A stretch of 64,000 bases of DNA from Thamnidium elegans (GCA_025201345.1 JAIXMG010000024.1:434001-498000), one strand, 5' to 3'. Positions 47,174-58,816 are shown, numbered from the stretch's first letter. Program-made: numbers and translations. Notes: a model not told the origin generated them from the letters alone.

Positions 47174-47720
47174 ATGCCTAGAAAAGCTGAAAAACATTGG
47201 GATTTATTTTACCTTAATAAGATCAGACAAACTGCAAACCATATTTCACAAGCAGTTGAGATGCCTTTAGGTACTGTGCGAAATACGATCTGTAGAATCA
47301 AGAAAACTGGTAGCCCTTTACCTAAAAAGCATTCTAGTGCCCCAAAAAAGATTAACAAAGGGCTCGTGATCATTTGAGAAGAATTATAAGAAAGAATTCT
47401 TTTGCCACTTTCGATCAACTGGGATTGCAATTGCGAAATGCTGAAATCATTGTTAGCAGACCAACATTGATAACTTATGTGAAGGATCTTGGCTTTGGGT
47501 CTTTTATTGCAACCAAAAGGCTTAAGCTTACTAAAGAGCACATGACAATTAGATTGCCTTGAGCGCAGGATCACCGTGATCAATAGGACACTGTCATTTG
47601 GTCCTATAAGTCTCTGGCATGCTCTAGAACGGCTAGTAGAAACAAGAATGATCTGAGAAGAGTCTTGCAAGAGGGACGAAAAAAAAATGGCGTTCAGTGT
47701 GCAGATCGTTTAGTTGAAAG
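47174..47720 (+). pseudogene. Second Tc1-type transposase fragment (HTH end)
   Basis: Starts MPRKAEKHWDLFYLNKI and shows a paired helix-turn-helix DNA-binding domain: TANHISQAVEMPLGTVRNTI, then after a frame break LRRIIRKNSFATFDQLGLQL and SRPTLITYVKDLGFG. The last part (HRDQ, stop, DTVIWS) looks like the approach to the first catalytic Asp of a Tc1 protein. The rest of the catalytic core is missing. Sequence style differs from the left transposase, so it is probably a remnant of another element inserted here. Confidence 0.8.
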
Positions 47721-47760
47721 TATGAAAGACCGCTGTCAAGCGACAACTTTGATGGTCTTT

Positions 47761-47933
47761 GGTCAATTTAGATCTTCAATAAAATTACGAACTTCAATGA
47801 TAACATAAACGAATTTTGAGTGATACAAAAGCGAATTTGAGCCATTTGCAAAAACGAACTTTGGCGAACTTTGAGCTGTAAGACAAGCGAACTTTGAGCT
47901 GTAAGACAAGCGAATTTCAATCGGGAGCCATTG
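47761..47933 (-). repeat. Right terminal inverted repeat with TTCG iterons
   Basis: Inverse of 42479-42672. On the minus strand it runs CAATGGCTCC to AAGATCTAAATTGACC. A 22-bp segment (TTCGCTTGTCTTACAGCTCA) is tandemly doubled here but occurs once in the left copy, so the number of iterons differs between ends. A TA follows at 47934-47935. Confidence 0.92.
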
Positions 47934-48665
47934 TATCTCACCTAAAAGCCAAAGTAGCTAGAATAAATAAACACAATAATCGGTATCTAAAGAGCTTTTA
48001 TTTCCAAGAATATGTGATAGAGTTAAAAAAACCGAGTCTCAGAAGACTGAAATTTAAGTAAAAAATCTTTAAACAAATCCTGAAGACTTAAAACTTTAGA
48101 CAAACCTTCCAAGACTTTTTAAACAAATCTTTCAAGACTTTTAGAAAATTTTGGAAGACTTGCGGATATTTTTTTCTGAAAAAGTGTTGCCCTTTTATAG
48201 TTTTTCAAAAAAAAAAAAAAAAAAAAAAAGACATTAAACGCTTCTTTGGCCTTTGCAAGCATCCCCATTCAATTTCTGATTCTAGTCATGATATTTTGCA
48301 TTACTTTTGATTATGTTGGTGTTACCGTGTATAAGGCGATATGTGTTACACACAGTTAGAAATGAATTTCAGGGAAAAGCAAAAGTGTTGTTAGGTGTTA
48401 ATATAATAACGATATTGCACGAAACAAGATCTTCTTTTTCTTTTATTGATATTAATGTTCTTGAACTATTTATTTTAAGCTACATTCCTTATGAAACCTA
48501 TTTTTTTTTATAGCCAATGACCTAATCATTACCACACAACAAGATAACACATTGAACTGGTGCTGCACTGTCTTAGTTTAATGTATTATATTCGTAAGTA
48601 CCTTTATTTTTTTTACATTCGCCAGATCTTACATATTCTTGTAAGTAAAATTTTTTACACTTGCA

Positions 48666-49110
48666 ATGACGCTCCTATACGCGACACTTACTACATTAAT
48701 GTTACAGTATCTCAGTAAACGTGGACTAGTGGTGGACAGCATGTCTCCAACTCCGCTTGAGACAGAAAAGGTATTTCATAATTTTCAGTGCTTAAAATAA
48801 AATACTTTTTAAAATACCCAAGGTATTTTGGAGACACTGGGTTCACCATTGAACGCGGTGAATAGCAATATCAGATAGCTACCTGTAACAGAGAACTCTT
48901 ACAAGCTCAAGCTGATGATTTTAAGAGCATTACACCAATGCTTTTAAAACATGGTGAGAATGATTTTTTTTCGATTTACTAACATAAATGGTAAAAGTTA
49001 AAATTCTGCAAGATTTAATATATTTGATAATTAATCTTGTAAAAAACAGAGATAAAAACTAGCTATGATGGCGTTTCTGATGAAGGTTTAATACAAGGAT
49101 ATATATAAGA
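48666..49110 (+). pseudogene. Possible broken multi-exon gene
   Basis: An ATG at 48666 opens 35 codons (MTLLYATLTTLMLQYLSKRG) up to a GT at 48771. After an AAG acceptor at 48822 the coding-like frame reads YFGDTGFTIERGE, an in-frame TAG, then CNRELLQAQADDFKSITPML to a GTGAG donor; after an ACAG acceptor (about 49050) it continues as SYDGVSDEGLIQGYI and stops. Frames do not join exactly at the first junction. Family unknown. Confidence 0.3.
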
Positions 49111-50551
49111 AGTAGTATGATTGTTTAATATTTTCCGTAGTCATCACCTCTATTAACATTATCTCTATTTTACTAGGTTTCTATTTGCGGGTCTATTATT
49201 ATGGTAAGAATGCTTTTTTTATTTATACACATATATTCAAACTTATACTTACTATTTTTATTAGATTATTTTTTTTAAAGATTGTTTTTTTTTATAATAC
49301 ACTGTTGCCTCGCTTGTCTATTATTGTTTCGAATATAGTTTAACCTATACATTTATATGTGTATCTATCATTTTTAATTTATATATCACTTCTTTCTTTA
49401 TATTATAAGACAGTTTAATTGTTTTTTTTTGTACTTTATAATAAACTGAGCTCATAATTTATCCCTTATATTATTGTTTTATTTTTACGTATAATTTATC
49501 CACCACTGTTGTATTTTAAAGCTGTAAAAAGAAGTGTTTTTTGTTTAATACAATAAATCTCCTTATACGTGAGAGTAGCTTTTTTTTTATCACATCAGAC
49601 CCAGTTTTTCCACGGGGGTTTTGTTAAAAAAAAACTGATGAGAGTAAACTAGGTTAAAAAAGCCTTGGTGTTGTATGTTGTTTAATTACATTGCCATAAA
49701 AAAGAAACTAAAGGTATTTAGCCATAATGTTCTATTAAAGAACACATTAGCAATACTGAACTACTTTGTACCTCAATCGGAAAGGGTACATTTGCTTATA
49801 CATACAACACAGAGATAGATAAAATGATAAATAATAACTTGGATGTGTTATTTTGATATATAATCCATATTTTTAGCAGTTGATAAAAAAAATGTTTATA
49901 AAAAGCTATCAGCTTATTTTCTTTTTTCTTTCTTCCACTGCTCTCCTTCTGCTAAAAATGGGTAAAAGAGAACGAAAAAAAAAACATCGCAAAGAAGAAC
50001 GTAAGAGGCTTTCTTGTTATACTTATGATGCTCTTGATGATCGAAATGGTTCCTACTGGACACACGCAATGACAAAAAAACTTTTAAACAAAACTTTCCT
50101 CCTTTTTCTATATGTTAACAATATATATCTTTTTCGCCCCTGGTCACCTGAAAAATACACGCTTTAAAGCGGTGGTGCACCAGGTTGTGCTTCGCCGCCT
50201 GTGCGGTTTAAATACTTCGGGTAGCGTAGAAATATTTTAAAGAATTTAAATTTTAAAGCTAACATTTTTTTTATTTCCTTTTGGGATCTGGGATATTGAT
50301 ACTATTCAGTATTATTCTATACATTAGTGACACTTGAGAAAACTAGTCGACAGTAATTCTTGTGTGTTTTTCTTCTTGTACCAATATAATAAATACTTTT
50401 GTTCGAATCTCGAAGACCAATCCTTCGGAATTTTTTCTTTTGAGTTGAGTAAATAGAGTTATAACCTTCGCTTGCGCTGCAACGTTTTTATTACTGGATA
50501 TATAACTACCTCATCACAAAACATAGTATTTTTTTTAGTTATATAAAAAAA

Positions 50552-50654
50552 GCTCTATTTAGTAGTTTCATGAAATTGGATTCCAGCCTTAAATCGAAAA
50601 ATGTTAAAGCGTGGGACCGAAGACATCCCGGAGAAATTAACCCTTAAATAGAGC
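50552..50654. mobile_element. MITE-like 103-bp inverted-repeat element
   Basis: Begins GCTCTATTTA and ends with its exact inverse TAAATAGAGC, enclosing about 80 bp with no coding capacity. The inner GGATTCCAGCCTTAA is shared with 35270-35286. No clear target duplication, so the class is uncertain. Confidence 0.45.
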
Positions 50655-51061
50655 CGCGACTGTAGGAGCATAAAGAAAACAGAACCGCTTAAAAAAACAG
50701 ATTATAAGATATAAGCTTCTTTAAAATATATACACAATAAGAAAGAGATGTAAAAAAAAAAAAAAAAAAAAAAAAATGAATATTACTTTGCTCATGCGAT
50801 CTATTTACTTATGACATATTATACATGCATGTACCTGTTGTTCCAACTCAATTCACAGGAATATCCTTTTAATGCGGATAAAATGAAGCTAAACGTGTAA
50901 ATCGTGCAGCAAGAATTTTAATAAGTGACAGCCAAAAGCAAAATAAGCAAATATTTTTCTTGTATCACCAAACATAAGAAACGCAATTTACAAAAGAACA
51001 GTCTAATGCACAACTCTTTAATGTGTTTTATTTAAAATTATTAGTGATAATATTTGAACAT

Positions 51062-53062
51062 GAGCGACTTATCAGCAGAAGTCTATCGCACTATATTTGA
51101 TAGTCTTGAAAGAAAAATTATTCTTGAATGTCTTTTTGTCAGTAAAAGTTGACATACACATGCCGGCCAAATATACTGGAAGGAAGTGCCGATTTAAAAA
51201 AAAACTTTTGAAACCAACGAATCGCCATCAGTATTTTAAATATGGGCCTTTGATTCGAACGCTAGTCTATGAACCTACGACCAAAGCCTATTTAGGAGAT
51301 ACCGGTAACATATACTATGACGAAAACCAACCTTACGAATACGATTCTGATACCGAAGAAGAACAGGCGCCAATACAAGATGAATCCTCATTGGAGAACT
51401 TTAATATACACCAAGTTACATAACTAATGAGATACTTTCCAAACCTACAAGAAATTAAAGTTAACAACAAGTACTACTCTAATTATTTACACCTCTTGTT
51501 AGAATCCGAATTAAAACATATCAAAAAAATTTCGACAATAAATAATCCATCTTTCTTCGATAGTGACTATGGCAGCATATATTTTACCTTTTGTTCGCTT
51601 CATAGCGACACATTGACAAATCTAAAGTTTATTTATACGCGAGACTCACCTTTCGCTATAAAAAATCGACCCATTGATCTCTACGGATCATTAAATCCTT
51701 TCAAGAATCTCTCGCAGCTCACATTTTACAATACTTTTGAGGGGATCCCAATTTTTACGCAAGTACAAGAGATCTGCCCTGATCTAACACTATTCAGTTT
51801 TGAAAATGAATATCGAATTTCAGGACCCATCTTTCAAAAAAAAAAATAAAAAAATAGACAGAATAGGCGATTCCGCAATTGAGTTTAATCGAAAATCGAA
51901 GAGGTTATATCTAGCGATAGATTATCTACCAGTTATTTATTCCAACTATTTCCTAAAATATCTGCCAAATCAACTTGAGCACTTTTATTTAAATATGTCA
52001 GATTTAAATTTATACCAATGGATTGAAAAAAATTGGAGATTTCTATTCGATACTCTTTATGGAGCGATTTAGCAGAATAAGAACCTTTGATATTAGCTTT
52101 GTCGATAGAATAATGGAGTATACCGTTCAACCTGATATCATTTCCCTATAGCAACTTATTTTAATTTGGTGCATGCTTTAGTGGGGAATAGAGAAACATA
52201 TTGTAGTTTTATAAGGAACTCATTAAAGTCCAGGAGTTACCGATTTATATATGATTTAAACAAAAATCTAACATTAAATTATGGAGTTATTTCCCAGTTG
52301 AATTTATTTGTAAATGAACATAGGAAGGGTGAATTGATTCTGCCTGATAAACGTATCTCAACTATTGGTTTCGAAAGCATCAGTCAATTTTTGCCCCACT
52401 ACGACGAGGACGATATTTTTGTTTAATCTCCCCAAAGAAGATGTAGAAGATGTACCTCATAACATTTTAGAATGTGTACTCCAGAACTGTCCAAATCTAG
52501 ATCACTTTGAGATAGAAAGTGGGGTAAATTTTCACAGAATCAATGTAAGTCCTCGTAAAGGTATAAACGTACCTAGGTCAAATAGTAACGGACAAGAATA
52601 TCTAAAGGTGGTCAAATTACAGAATATATTTGATCATTATGATATACTGCAATCTCTAACTACTTATTTGCCCAATATCGAAATTTTACTGTTTAATCGT
52701 TTCTTTCCCCATGGTTATGATAAGTATGGTCGGTTTGATAATTTTGACTTTGATTTGATTGGTTTTGATAGTTTGGAATACTTTCATTTTTATGTATCAT
52801 TTACGTAATTTATTATTTCGAGTATTCTGATGGTGATGAAAAAAAAATATTGTTATGATACACAAGAAGGCAAAGTTAAACCTTTTGAAACCATCTACTA
52901 TTATGACGCAGAGGACATAGAAGTAATTACAATCAGAGCCCACAAGGGTGTACAGGTTATTCTACATGGTCCTCTTGATGCTATCATAGGAATATTTGAA
53001 AATGGCCAATTTTTAAATCTAGATTGTCCTGTTGTAATGGAACCATACGAAAACGACGATTA
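51062..53062 (+). pseudogene. F-box/LRR-type gene broken by stops and frameshifts
   Basis: The beginning, MSDLSAEVYRTIFDSLERK then LECLFVSKS, is an F-box, the SKP1-binding module of SCF ubiquitin ligases. The rest reads as leucine-rich, repeat-like sequence in at least six successive frames (KYGPLIRTLVYEP, LQEIKVNNKYYSNYLHLLL, FKNLSQLTFYNTFEG, LKVVKLQNIFDHYDILQSL, FDSLEYFHFYVSF), each ended by a stop or shift, e.g. TGA right after the F-box and an A-run slip near 51840. The overall length of about 2 kb suits one intronless F-box/LRR gene. It is dead as it stands unless heavily edited. Confidence 0.85.
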
Positions 53063-53138
53063 ATAAATACTTGTATCGATCTTTTTTTTATATTTCTGAT
53101 TACTTAGCACAGTCACATTTGACAGGTTTATTTACATT

Positions 53139-53160
53139 ACGCGCCTTTTTTTTAAACGCG
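53139..53160 (+). promoter_or_regulatory. Two ACGCG boxes upstream of RNase H2A
   Basis: ACGCG at 53139-53143 and 53156-53160, 36-57 bp before the ATG. They resemble the core of the MCB element of G1/S-regulated genes in yeasts. Use in this organism is inferred, not shown. Confidence 0.4.
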
Positions 53161-53195
53161 CAAAAAAAAAACCTTTTTATCTTTCGTTTTTTACA

Positions 53196-54155
53196 ATGAC
53201 AAACTTATTACCTTCAGTTACACTTCCATTAACCAAGTCATATGAATACTACAGTCCAGTACCTACCATAATATCACAAAACGTACCTGAACAAACCAAC
53301 GAACCCTGTGTACTGGGAGTGGATGAAGCAGGTCGAGGACCATGCTTAGGACCAATGGTGTACGCCGTTAGTTACTGCCCTCTATCTCGCCACCAAGAAT
53401 TTAAAAAACTAGGATTTATGGATTCCAAAAAACTAACCGAAGAAAGAAGAACCGAACTATCAAAGATTATTCAAGAGAATAAAGATTGGATCGGTTGGGC
53501 AGTCTTCGTTATCTCACCACAAGATATTTCTACTAATATGTTTAAAAGACCTGTTTATAATTTAAATGAAATGGCTCATGATGCTACAATTAAATTAATT
53601 CGAAAGGTATTGGATAGCAAGGTTAATTTGGAAGAAATTTATGTGGATCCAGTTGGTCCCTCTCAACCTTACAAGGTTAAGCTACAATCGCATTTCCCCG
53701 GGATAGCAATTACCATTGAGCCCAAGGCAGATTCGATTTATCCTATTGTCAGTGCTGCTAGTATCTGTGCTAAAGTAACACGAGATCAAATAGTACAAAA
53801 CTGGCAGTGGACAGAAACTGAATTAGATTTATCAAAGGAATTTGGATCTGGGTATCCTTCTGATCCTAATACGGTCAGATGGATGGACGGTAACGAAGAT
53901 AACTTCTTTGGATTTCCTACTATCATGAGATTCAGTTGGAAAACTATCTCTAATCGAATGAACCAAACTAGAACAATTGAATGGTCTGAGGATGAAGATG
54001 AAGAACATGAACCAACTACAAAAAAAGCAAAACAATCAAAACAAGATAGATTAGATGCATTAGAACGAAAGAGAAAGAAGGCTTTAAAATATAATCATCA
54101 TTTGAAAGGTCTTATCAACCAACAGTTTAGCTTAGATACCTCCTGTACCCTTTAA
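53196..54155 (+). CDS. Ribonuclease H2 catalytic subunit A
   Basis: Nuclear enzyme that removes ribonucleotides and RNA primers from DNA. One exon of 319 residues. Catalytic motifs of type 2 RNase H are present: GVDEAGRGPCLGPMVYA (Asp and Glu), YVDPVGPSQPY (Asp), and KADSIYPIVSAASICAKVTR (Asp). The conserved GSGYPSDPNT lies near residue 215. The tail has an acidic stretch (WSEDEDEEHEPTTKKAK) and basic nuclear-localisation-like clusters. Length matches eukaryotic RNASEH2A. The start is the first ATG after an A-rich leader and two ACGCG boxes. Confidence 0.95.
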   Translation: MTNLLPSVTLPLTKSYEYYSPVPTIISQNVPEQTNEPCVLGVDEAGRGPCLGPMVYAVSYCPLSRHQEFKKLGFMDSKKLTEERRTELSKIIQENKDWIGWAVFVISPQDISTNMFKRPVYNLNEMAHDATIKLIRKVLDSKVNLEEIYVDPVGPSQPYKVKLQSHFPGIAITIEPKADSIYPIVSAASICAKVTRDQIVQNWQWTETELDLSKEFGSGYPSDPNTVRWMDGNEDNFFGFPTIMRFSWKTISNRMNQTRTIEWSEDEDEEHEPTTKKAKQSKQDRLDALERKRKKALKYNHHLKGLINQQFSLDTSCTL

Positions 54156-54241
54156 TAAAAAATGACGTCGGCCTTTTTTATTGTGTTTTTAATTTTTTGT
54201 GTTTTTAATTTTTTGTTTTTGTTTTATTTACTTCTTTAACC

Positions 54242-55156
54242 ATGTCTACTCATCAAGCTGCTTCCGAATCAGACGCTCTTTGTGTTAGTAACGATCCTCA
54301 TCATCCTGCAAACTTGATTCCCGAGTTATGTCGTTTATTCTATAAATTAGGCTGGGTTACTGGTACCGGTGGTGGTATCAGTATTAGAAACGGGTAAAAA
54401 AATTTTTTTTCCTCGTTGTCAATAACAACATATTCTAACTTTTTTTTTTTAAAAAAATAACAGGGACAATGTTTATATTGCACCTTCAGGAGTTCAAAAG
54501 GAACGTATGGAATCTCGCCAATTATTCGTTATGAAGTTACAAGACCAAACCTTTTTAAGAAAGCCCTTGGTATTAAAGCCTTCTGCTTGTACACCTTTAT
54601 TCTATAACGCCTTTACAATGAGAGATGCTGGAGCTTGTATTCATACCCATTCTCAAAACGCTGTTATGGCTACTTTGTTATATCCTGGAGAAATTTTTGA
54701 AATCTCGCATCAGGAAATGATTAAAGGTATTAGAGTTGGATCTACAAAAAGCAATTTAAGGTACTTTGATAAGTTGGTTGTACCTATTGTTGAAAATACA
54801 CCTGAAGAAGAAGATTTAACTGATCGCATGGCAGAGGTATAAATTATTACTTTTTTTTGCATGAATTTTCTTTTTTTCTTAATTTTTTTTTTGTTTTTTT
54901 TAGGCTATGAGAAAGTATCCTGATACTAATGCAGTACTTGTTCGTCGTCATGGTGTCTATGTTTGGGGAGGTAATATAAAGAAAATATTATAATTGAAAA
55001 AATAATGGCTTACAAAATAATAATATTTATTTAGAATCTTGGGAGAAGGCAAAGACAATGACAGAATGTTACGATTATTTATTTGAAATTGCAGTTAAAA
55101 TGAAATCAATTGGTATTGATCCTGCCGTTAAACCTCAATCCGAACCTGATTACTAG
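54242..55156 (+). CDS. MDE1: Methylthioribulose-1-phosphate dehydratase
   Basis: Zinc enzyme of the methionine salvage pathway that dehydrates methylthioribulose-1-phosphate in the cytosol. Exons 54242-54393, 54464-54836, 54904-54970, 55035-55156 give 237 residues. Class II aldolase fold: [41 protein letters not shown], zinc-binding [10 protein letters not shown] and RRHGVYVWG, and [18 protein letters not shown] near the end. The set of motifs matches MtnB/Mde1 rather than fuculose or ribulose aldolases. Follows RNase H2A by 86 bp on the same strand. Confidence 0.94.
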
Positions 55157-55331
55157 ATTTCCTCATTTAGACGAAGTTCAAAAAAAAAAAAGCCTCTGGA
55201 AATGTTTTTTTTTTTTTTTTTTTTTTTTTCGTAGTTTATTTTTTTTCCCTCTCTCTCTCTTCTATCTTGATATGTTTTCTTTTTTTCCTCTCATTGTCTC
55301 AAAACGAAAAAAATAAATATTTTTTTAAGCA

Positions 55332-57457
55332 ATGAACAATATTAAACCTAATGAATATTATGATCAAGTAAATATTTTTAAAAAATAAAATAAAAGAGTC
55401 CTATCAAAAAAACATATTTTAATATAAAAAAGGAAAACGGTGGTAAAGTTCCAGTCTTTAGACCAACGTTTGATGAATTTAAAGACTTTAAGAGGTTTAT
55501 GACCAGTGTAGAAGAGTATGGTAAAATATCTGGTATTATTAAAGTGATACCTCCCAAAGAATGGTGAGTTTTTTTCTTTTTTTTTTTTTTTTTTTTTTTT
55601 TTTTGGCAACAAAAAAATAGATAATGTTCTTAAATAAAGCTTTTTTTTATATTTATTTAGGAAAAATCATTTACCATCACTTAATTTGGATGATTTAAAA
55701 GTGACTAAACCAATTGTAATATTTTTTGTTTGCATGATTATAATTACGTATATTTTATTTAACCTTTTTTTATTATTATTATGCTTTAGACGCAACATAT
55801 TATTGGCGGAAGAGGTGTTTACAACCAAACAAACATTGAGGACCGAAAAGAATATTCGTTAAATGAATGGAAAGAACTTTGTCAAAGAAGTGATCATAGT
55901 CCACCAAAGATAAACTCAACAAACGAAACAAGTTATTTAACGACTGATCAGTATAAAGATATCGAACGACATTATTGGAGAAACGTTACTTTTCATCAAC
56001 CAATGTATGGTGCTGATTTACTCGGAAGTAATTATTTCTTTATTTTTATTTTTTCGTAGCATTGTAGTATATACTGACATTTTTATTATTTAGCACTGTT
56101 CGATGGATCAGTTACTTGTTGGAACCTAAATACACTTGATAACACATTAAATAAATTAGGTGTTGTAGTTCCCGGAGTCAATTCACCTTACTTATACTAC
56201 GGTATGTGGAAAGCAACGTTTCCATGGCACGTAGAGGACATGGACTTGTATTCAATTAATTATATACACTTTGGTGCACCAAAGCAATGGTATGTGATTC
56301 AACCTTGTTATCAAAAAAGATTTGAGAATTTCATGCAAAGTATGGATTAGTGTTACACTTCTTTTTTTTTCCTTTTTTTTTTGTTTTGTTTTTTTTAGAA
56401 ATTAAGCTCTTTTTTTTTTATATAGCCACGTTTTTTACACAGTACAAGGCATGTCATGAATTTTTAAGACACAAAACATTTATTGTATCACCAAACGTAT
56501 TACAAAATAATAATATTCCGGTTCAAAAATGTGTGCAACAACCAGGAGAATTTATTATCACTTTCCCGTTTGGATATCATTCAGGATATAATCTCGATTT
56601 TAATTGTGCCGAGAGCGTTAATTTTGCTTTGGATTCTTGGATTGAGATTGGTAGAAAGGCAAAGTCCTGTACTTGTATTGATGACTCTGTTGTGATTGAT
56701 GTTGAGACGCTGTTGTGTAAACAAGAGAGCAGAAAGAAGAGAAAGATAGAAGAGGCGAGTAAAAGTAAGTGTATACTTTGTGCTATTGAAATGTCTGGTC
56801 AAGAGACGGTTGATTCTAGCTGTGGAAAGTATAAGAATGTACATAAAGTATGTGCGGAGGCGATTGAGGAAACTTGTATAAAGGACGGTGTGGTTTGTGG
56901 TATAGATGATATACCTTCTTCACGTTGGAAATTAGTAAGTAGATAAATATATATATATATATAACTTGCGTCTGACCACTTGTTTTTTTTAAAAAAAAAT
57001 AAAAATAAAGGTGTGTCTGTTTTGTAAAGAAAAGAATAAAGGAGCTTGTATGCAATGTTGCTATGGCAAATGTTGGAAATCATTTCACGCTACATGTGCT
57101 TTAAAAAACAACGCAACCATGACTAGTATACCAAGTAAGAAAACTTATCATGGTTACTGTCCCCAACACGACCCAGTAAGTTTTATTTTTATTTTTATTT
57201 TTTAATTCTTTTTTATTAAACTTTTATATTAGAAAAACATTTCAGAAAAGAAACAACAACAAGAAAAATACGTTGAAGAAATGACAAGAAAACTAAAAGA
57301 AAACTTATCGATATATACAAAATGGAGAGGTGGAGGTTACTATCAAGGTACTATAGTGGAGTGCAGACCAAGCAAACGAATATGTCGTATTCTATTACAA
57401 GATGGTGTTATACGAAGTATTCCTTGGAGAGATATCTTTACAGAAGAGCCCATCTAA
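55332..57457 (+). CDS. KDM4-like JmjC histone demethylase with PHD region
   Basis: Fe(II)/2-oxoglutarate oxygenase of the JHDM3/KDM4 (yeast Rph1/Gis1) group, expected to demethylate H3K9 or H3K36. Eight exons (55332-55367, 55433-55563, 55661-55715, 55790-56027, 56094-56339, 56426-56934, 57011-57175, 57233-57457) give 534 residues. Jmj[19 protein letters not shown]. Jmj[20 protein letters not shown] (metal His and Glu) and [18 protein letters not shown] (distal His). After a short linker comes an extended PHD-like cysteine/histidine region ([33 protein letters not shown]), then a Tudor-like tail ([11 protein letters not shown]). Compact for the family, with the C-terminal block complete. Confidence 0.93.
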
Positions 57458-58191
57458 ACCCCCTCACAACTTTACTAGTACTAATTAATCAAAAATAATA
57501 ATATGTTAATAAATCCTAGTATAATGTACAAATTGTATATTATACTCTCTCTCTTTTATTTTATTTTGGATTGTATATGACAGGTCGAGACCCCATCATA
57601 ATACTCGTTTTTTTTTAGTTCAGTTTCATATAAATGTAATTTTGATTTTATATGCGAAACCTGCAATCTTAGATTATATATATGCTGTAACACATTAGAC
57701 GAGAGGAGATACCACGAGAAGAAACGTATTGGAGTAACACAAGCCTAAAAAAAAAAGTTGATCAGCTCATTTGTTTGTAGATCGCTGATAAAGTATATAT
57801 CGAATAAAGTATACTGTATCGGCTTATATATCTGTAGTATATAAGAGATATAAAGTAGTTGCATTCATTATACATTGAATTGAACTACAAGAAGAAAAAA
57901 GATGCCCCCCCCCCTTTTTTTATAAGGGCTGGTATACAAGGTGATACGTGTAGACGGTACTGAAAAAAAAAACTCGGAATAGTTTTTTTTCAATAGTTTT
58001 ATATTGCAATTTACTACCATGTCCGCCATACACACTTTTTTTTTTAAAATTAATTGACTATCTTTGCGTAAGTTTTGCTTTTGAGTTTAAATCAAATGTC
58101 ACTCCATTTGAAAATGAAAACATATAAAAGAGAAGCATCTTTAGGACACTTCTAAAAAAATATATTATCTTTCTCTTGCATCAAAAATAAC
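57458..58191. other. Spacer upstream of CAP protein gene
   Basis: About 730 bp without gene. Contains a C9-T8 run at about 57905 and a TATATAAGAGATATAAAG stretch near 57838. A TATAAAAG-type box about 70 bp before 58192 is a plausible core promoter. Confidence 0.45.
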
Positions 58192-58745
58192 ATGTTCGGT
58201 TCTACTCTCATTAAAATCTTCTCTGCTGTCGCTATTGCCCAAGCTGTATTAGCCGCCCCCTCCGCTACTACAAATGTCAAATCATCTGCATTAACTAACC
58301 ATAACAAGTATCGTTCCAAGCATCATGTTGCCGGTGTTCGTTGGAACCAAAAGTTGGCTAATCACGCCAAGAAAGTCAGTAAATCTTGTGTCTGGGGTCA
58401 CAATGTTGTAAGTGTGCAATAATAATAAAAAAAAAATGGTATCAATTAAAACTAATACACGTATTATAGTTGAAAGGCACAGGTCAAAATATTGCTTACG
58501 GATACCCTTCTATGAAATCAGTTATTGATGCTTGGTACAACGAGGTCTCCAATTATAATTATAACTCTGGAAGTTCTTTTGGAGGAGTCACCGGTCATTT
58601 CACTCAAGTTGTTTGGAAAGGAACAACTGAAATCGGTTGTGCTGCTACTTTCTGTGATAACCTTGGTGGATTTTATTATGTCTGTGACTATAATCCTCCT
58701 GGAAACTATTATGGAGAGTACACTGCCAATGTATTTAAGCCTTAG
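58192..58745 (+). CDS. Secreted CAP/PR-1-like protein
   Basis: Member of the CAP (SCP/TAPS, pathogenesis-related 1) family; fungal relatives bind and export sterols or fatty acids. Exons 58192-58407 and 58470-58745 give 163 residues. The first 21 residues (MFGSTLIKIFSAVAIAQAVLA) are a signal peptide. CAP motifs: LTNHNKYRSKHHV, GTGQNIAYGYPS, HFTQVVWKGTTEIGCAA (CAP1), and YVCDYNPPGNYYGEY (CAP2). The cysteines fit the usual disulphides. No Ser/Thr-rich or repeat extension, so it is a minimal PR-1 protein. A long A34 run lies downstream of the stop. Confidence 0.94.
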
Positions 58746-58771
58746 AAAACTTTAAATAAAGCATTGTATGA

Positions 58772-58816
<45 letters not shown>

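Larger units (their letters stand above)
42479..47933. mobile_element. 5.5-kb TIR element (Tc1/IS630-like) with passenger gene
   Basis: Bounded by inverted repeats of about 180 bp (42479-42672 and 47761-47933) whose outer ends read TAGTGGCTCC and, on the other strand, CAATGGCTCC, each next to a TA dinucleotide as expected for the Tc1/mariner TA target duplication. Contents: a decayed DDE transposase on the minus strand next to the left end, an intact six-exon gene (43815-45838), a 488-bp tandem duplication (45989-46964), and a fragment of a second, different Tc1-type transposase (47174-47720). Long for this class, and presumably non-autonomous now. Confidence 0.88.
47934..51061. other. 3.1-kb gene-poor stretch
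   Basis: No intact gene. Contents: irregular short repeats of the type AAACAAATC...AAGACTT (48030-48160), a possible broken gene (48666-49110), a Lys/Arg-rich open frame of doubtful value (49880-50167), a palindromic GGTGCACC near 50173, and a MITE-like element (50552-50654). Confidence 0.55.

Noticed and set aside
48307..48513. 68-codon open frame
   Set aside because: Hydrophobic AT-rich frame of chance length in transposon-flanking DNA, without motif or splice support.
49880..50167. 95-codon open frame with a Lys/Arg block
   Set aside because: No splice support, poly-A-driven composition, starts in a T-rich leader, no family resemblance; kept only as a note in the spacer entry.
50395..50425. 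GTTCGAATCTC, resembling a tRNA T-loop
   Set aside because: No acceptor, D or anticodon stems around it.
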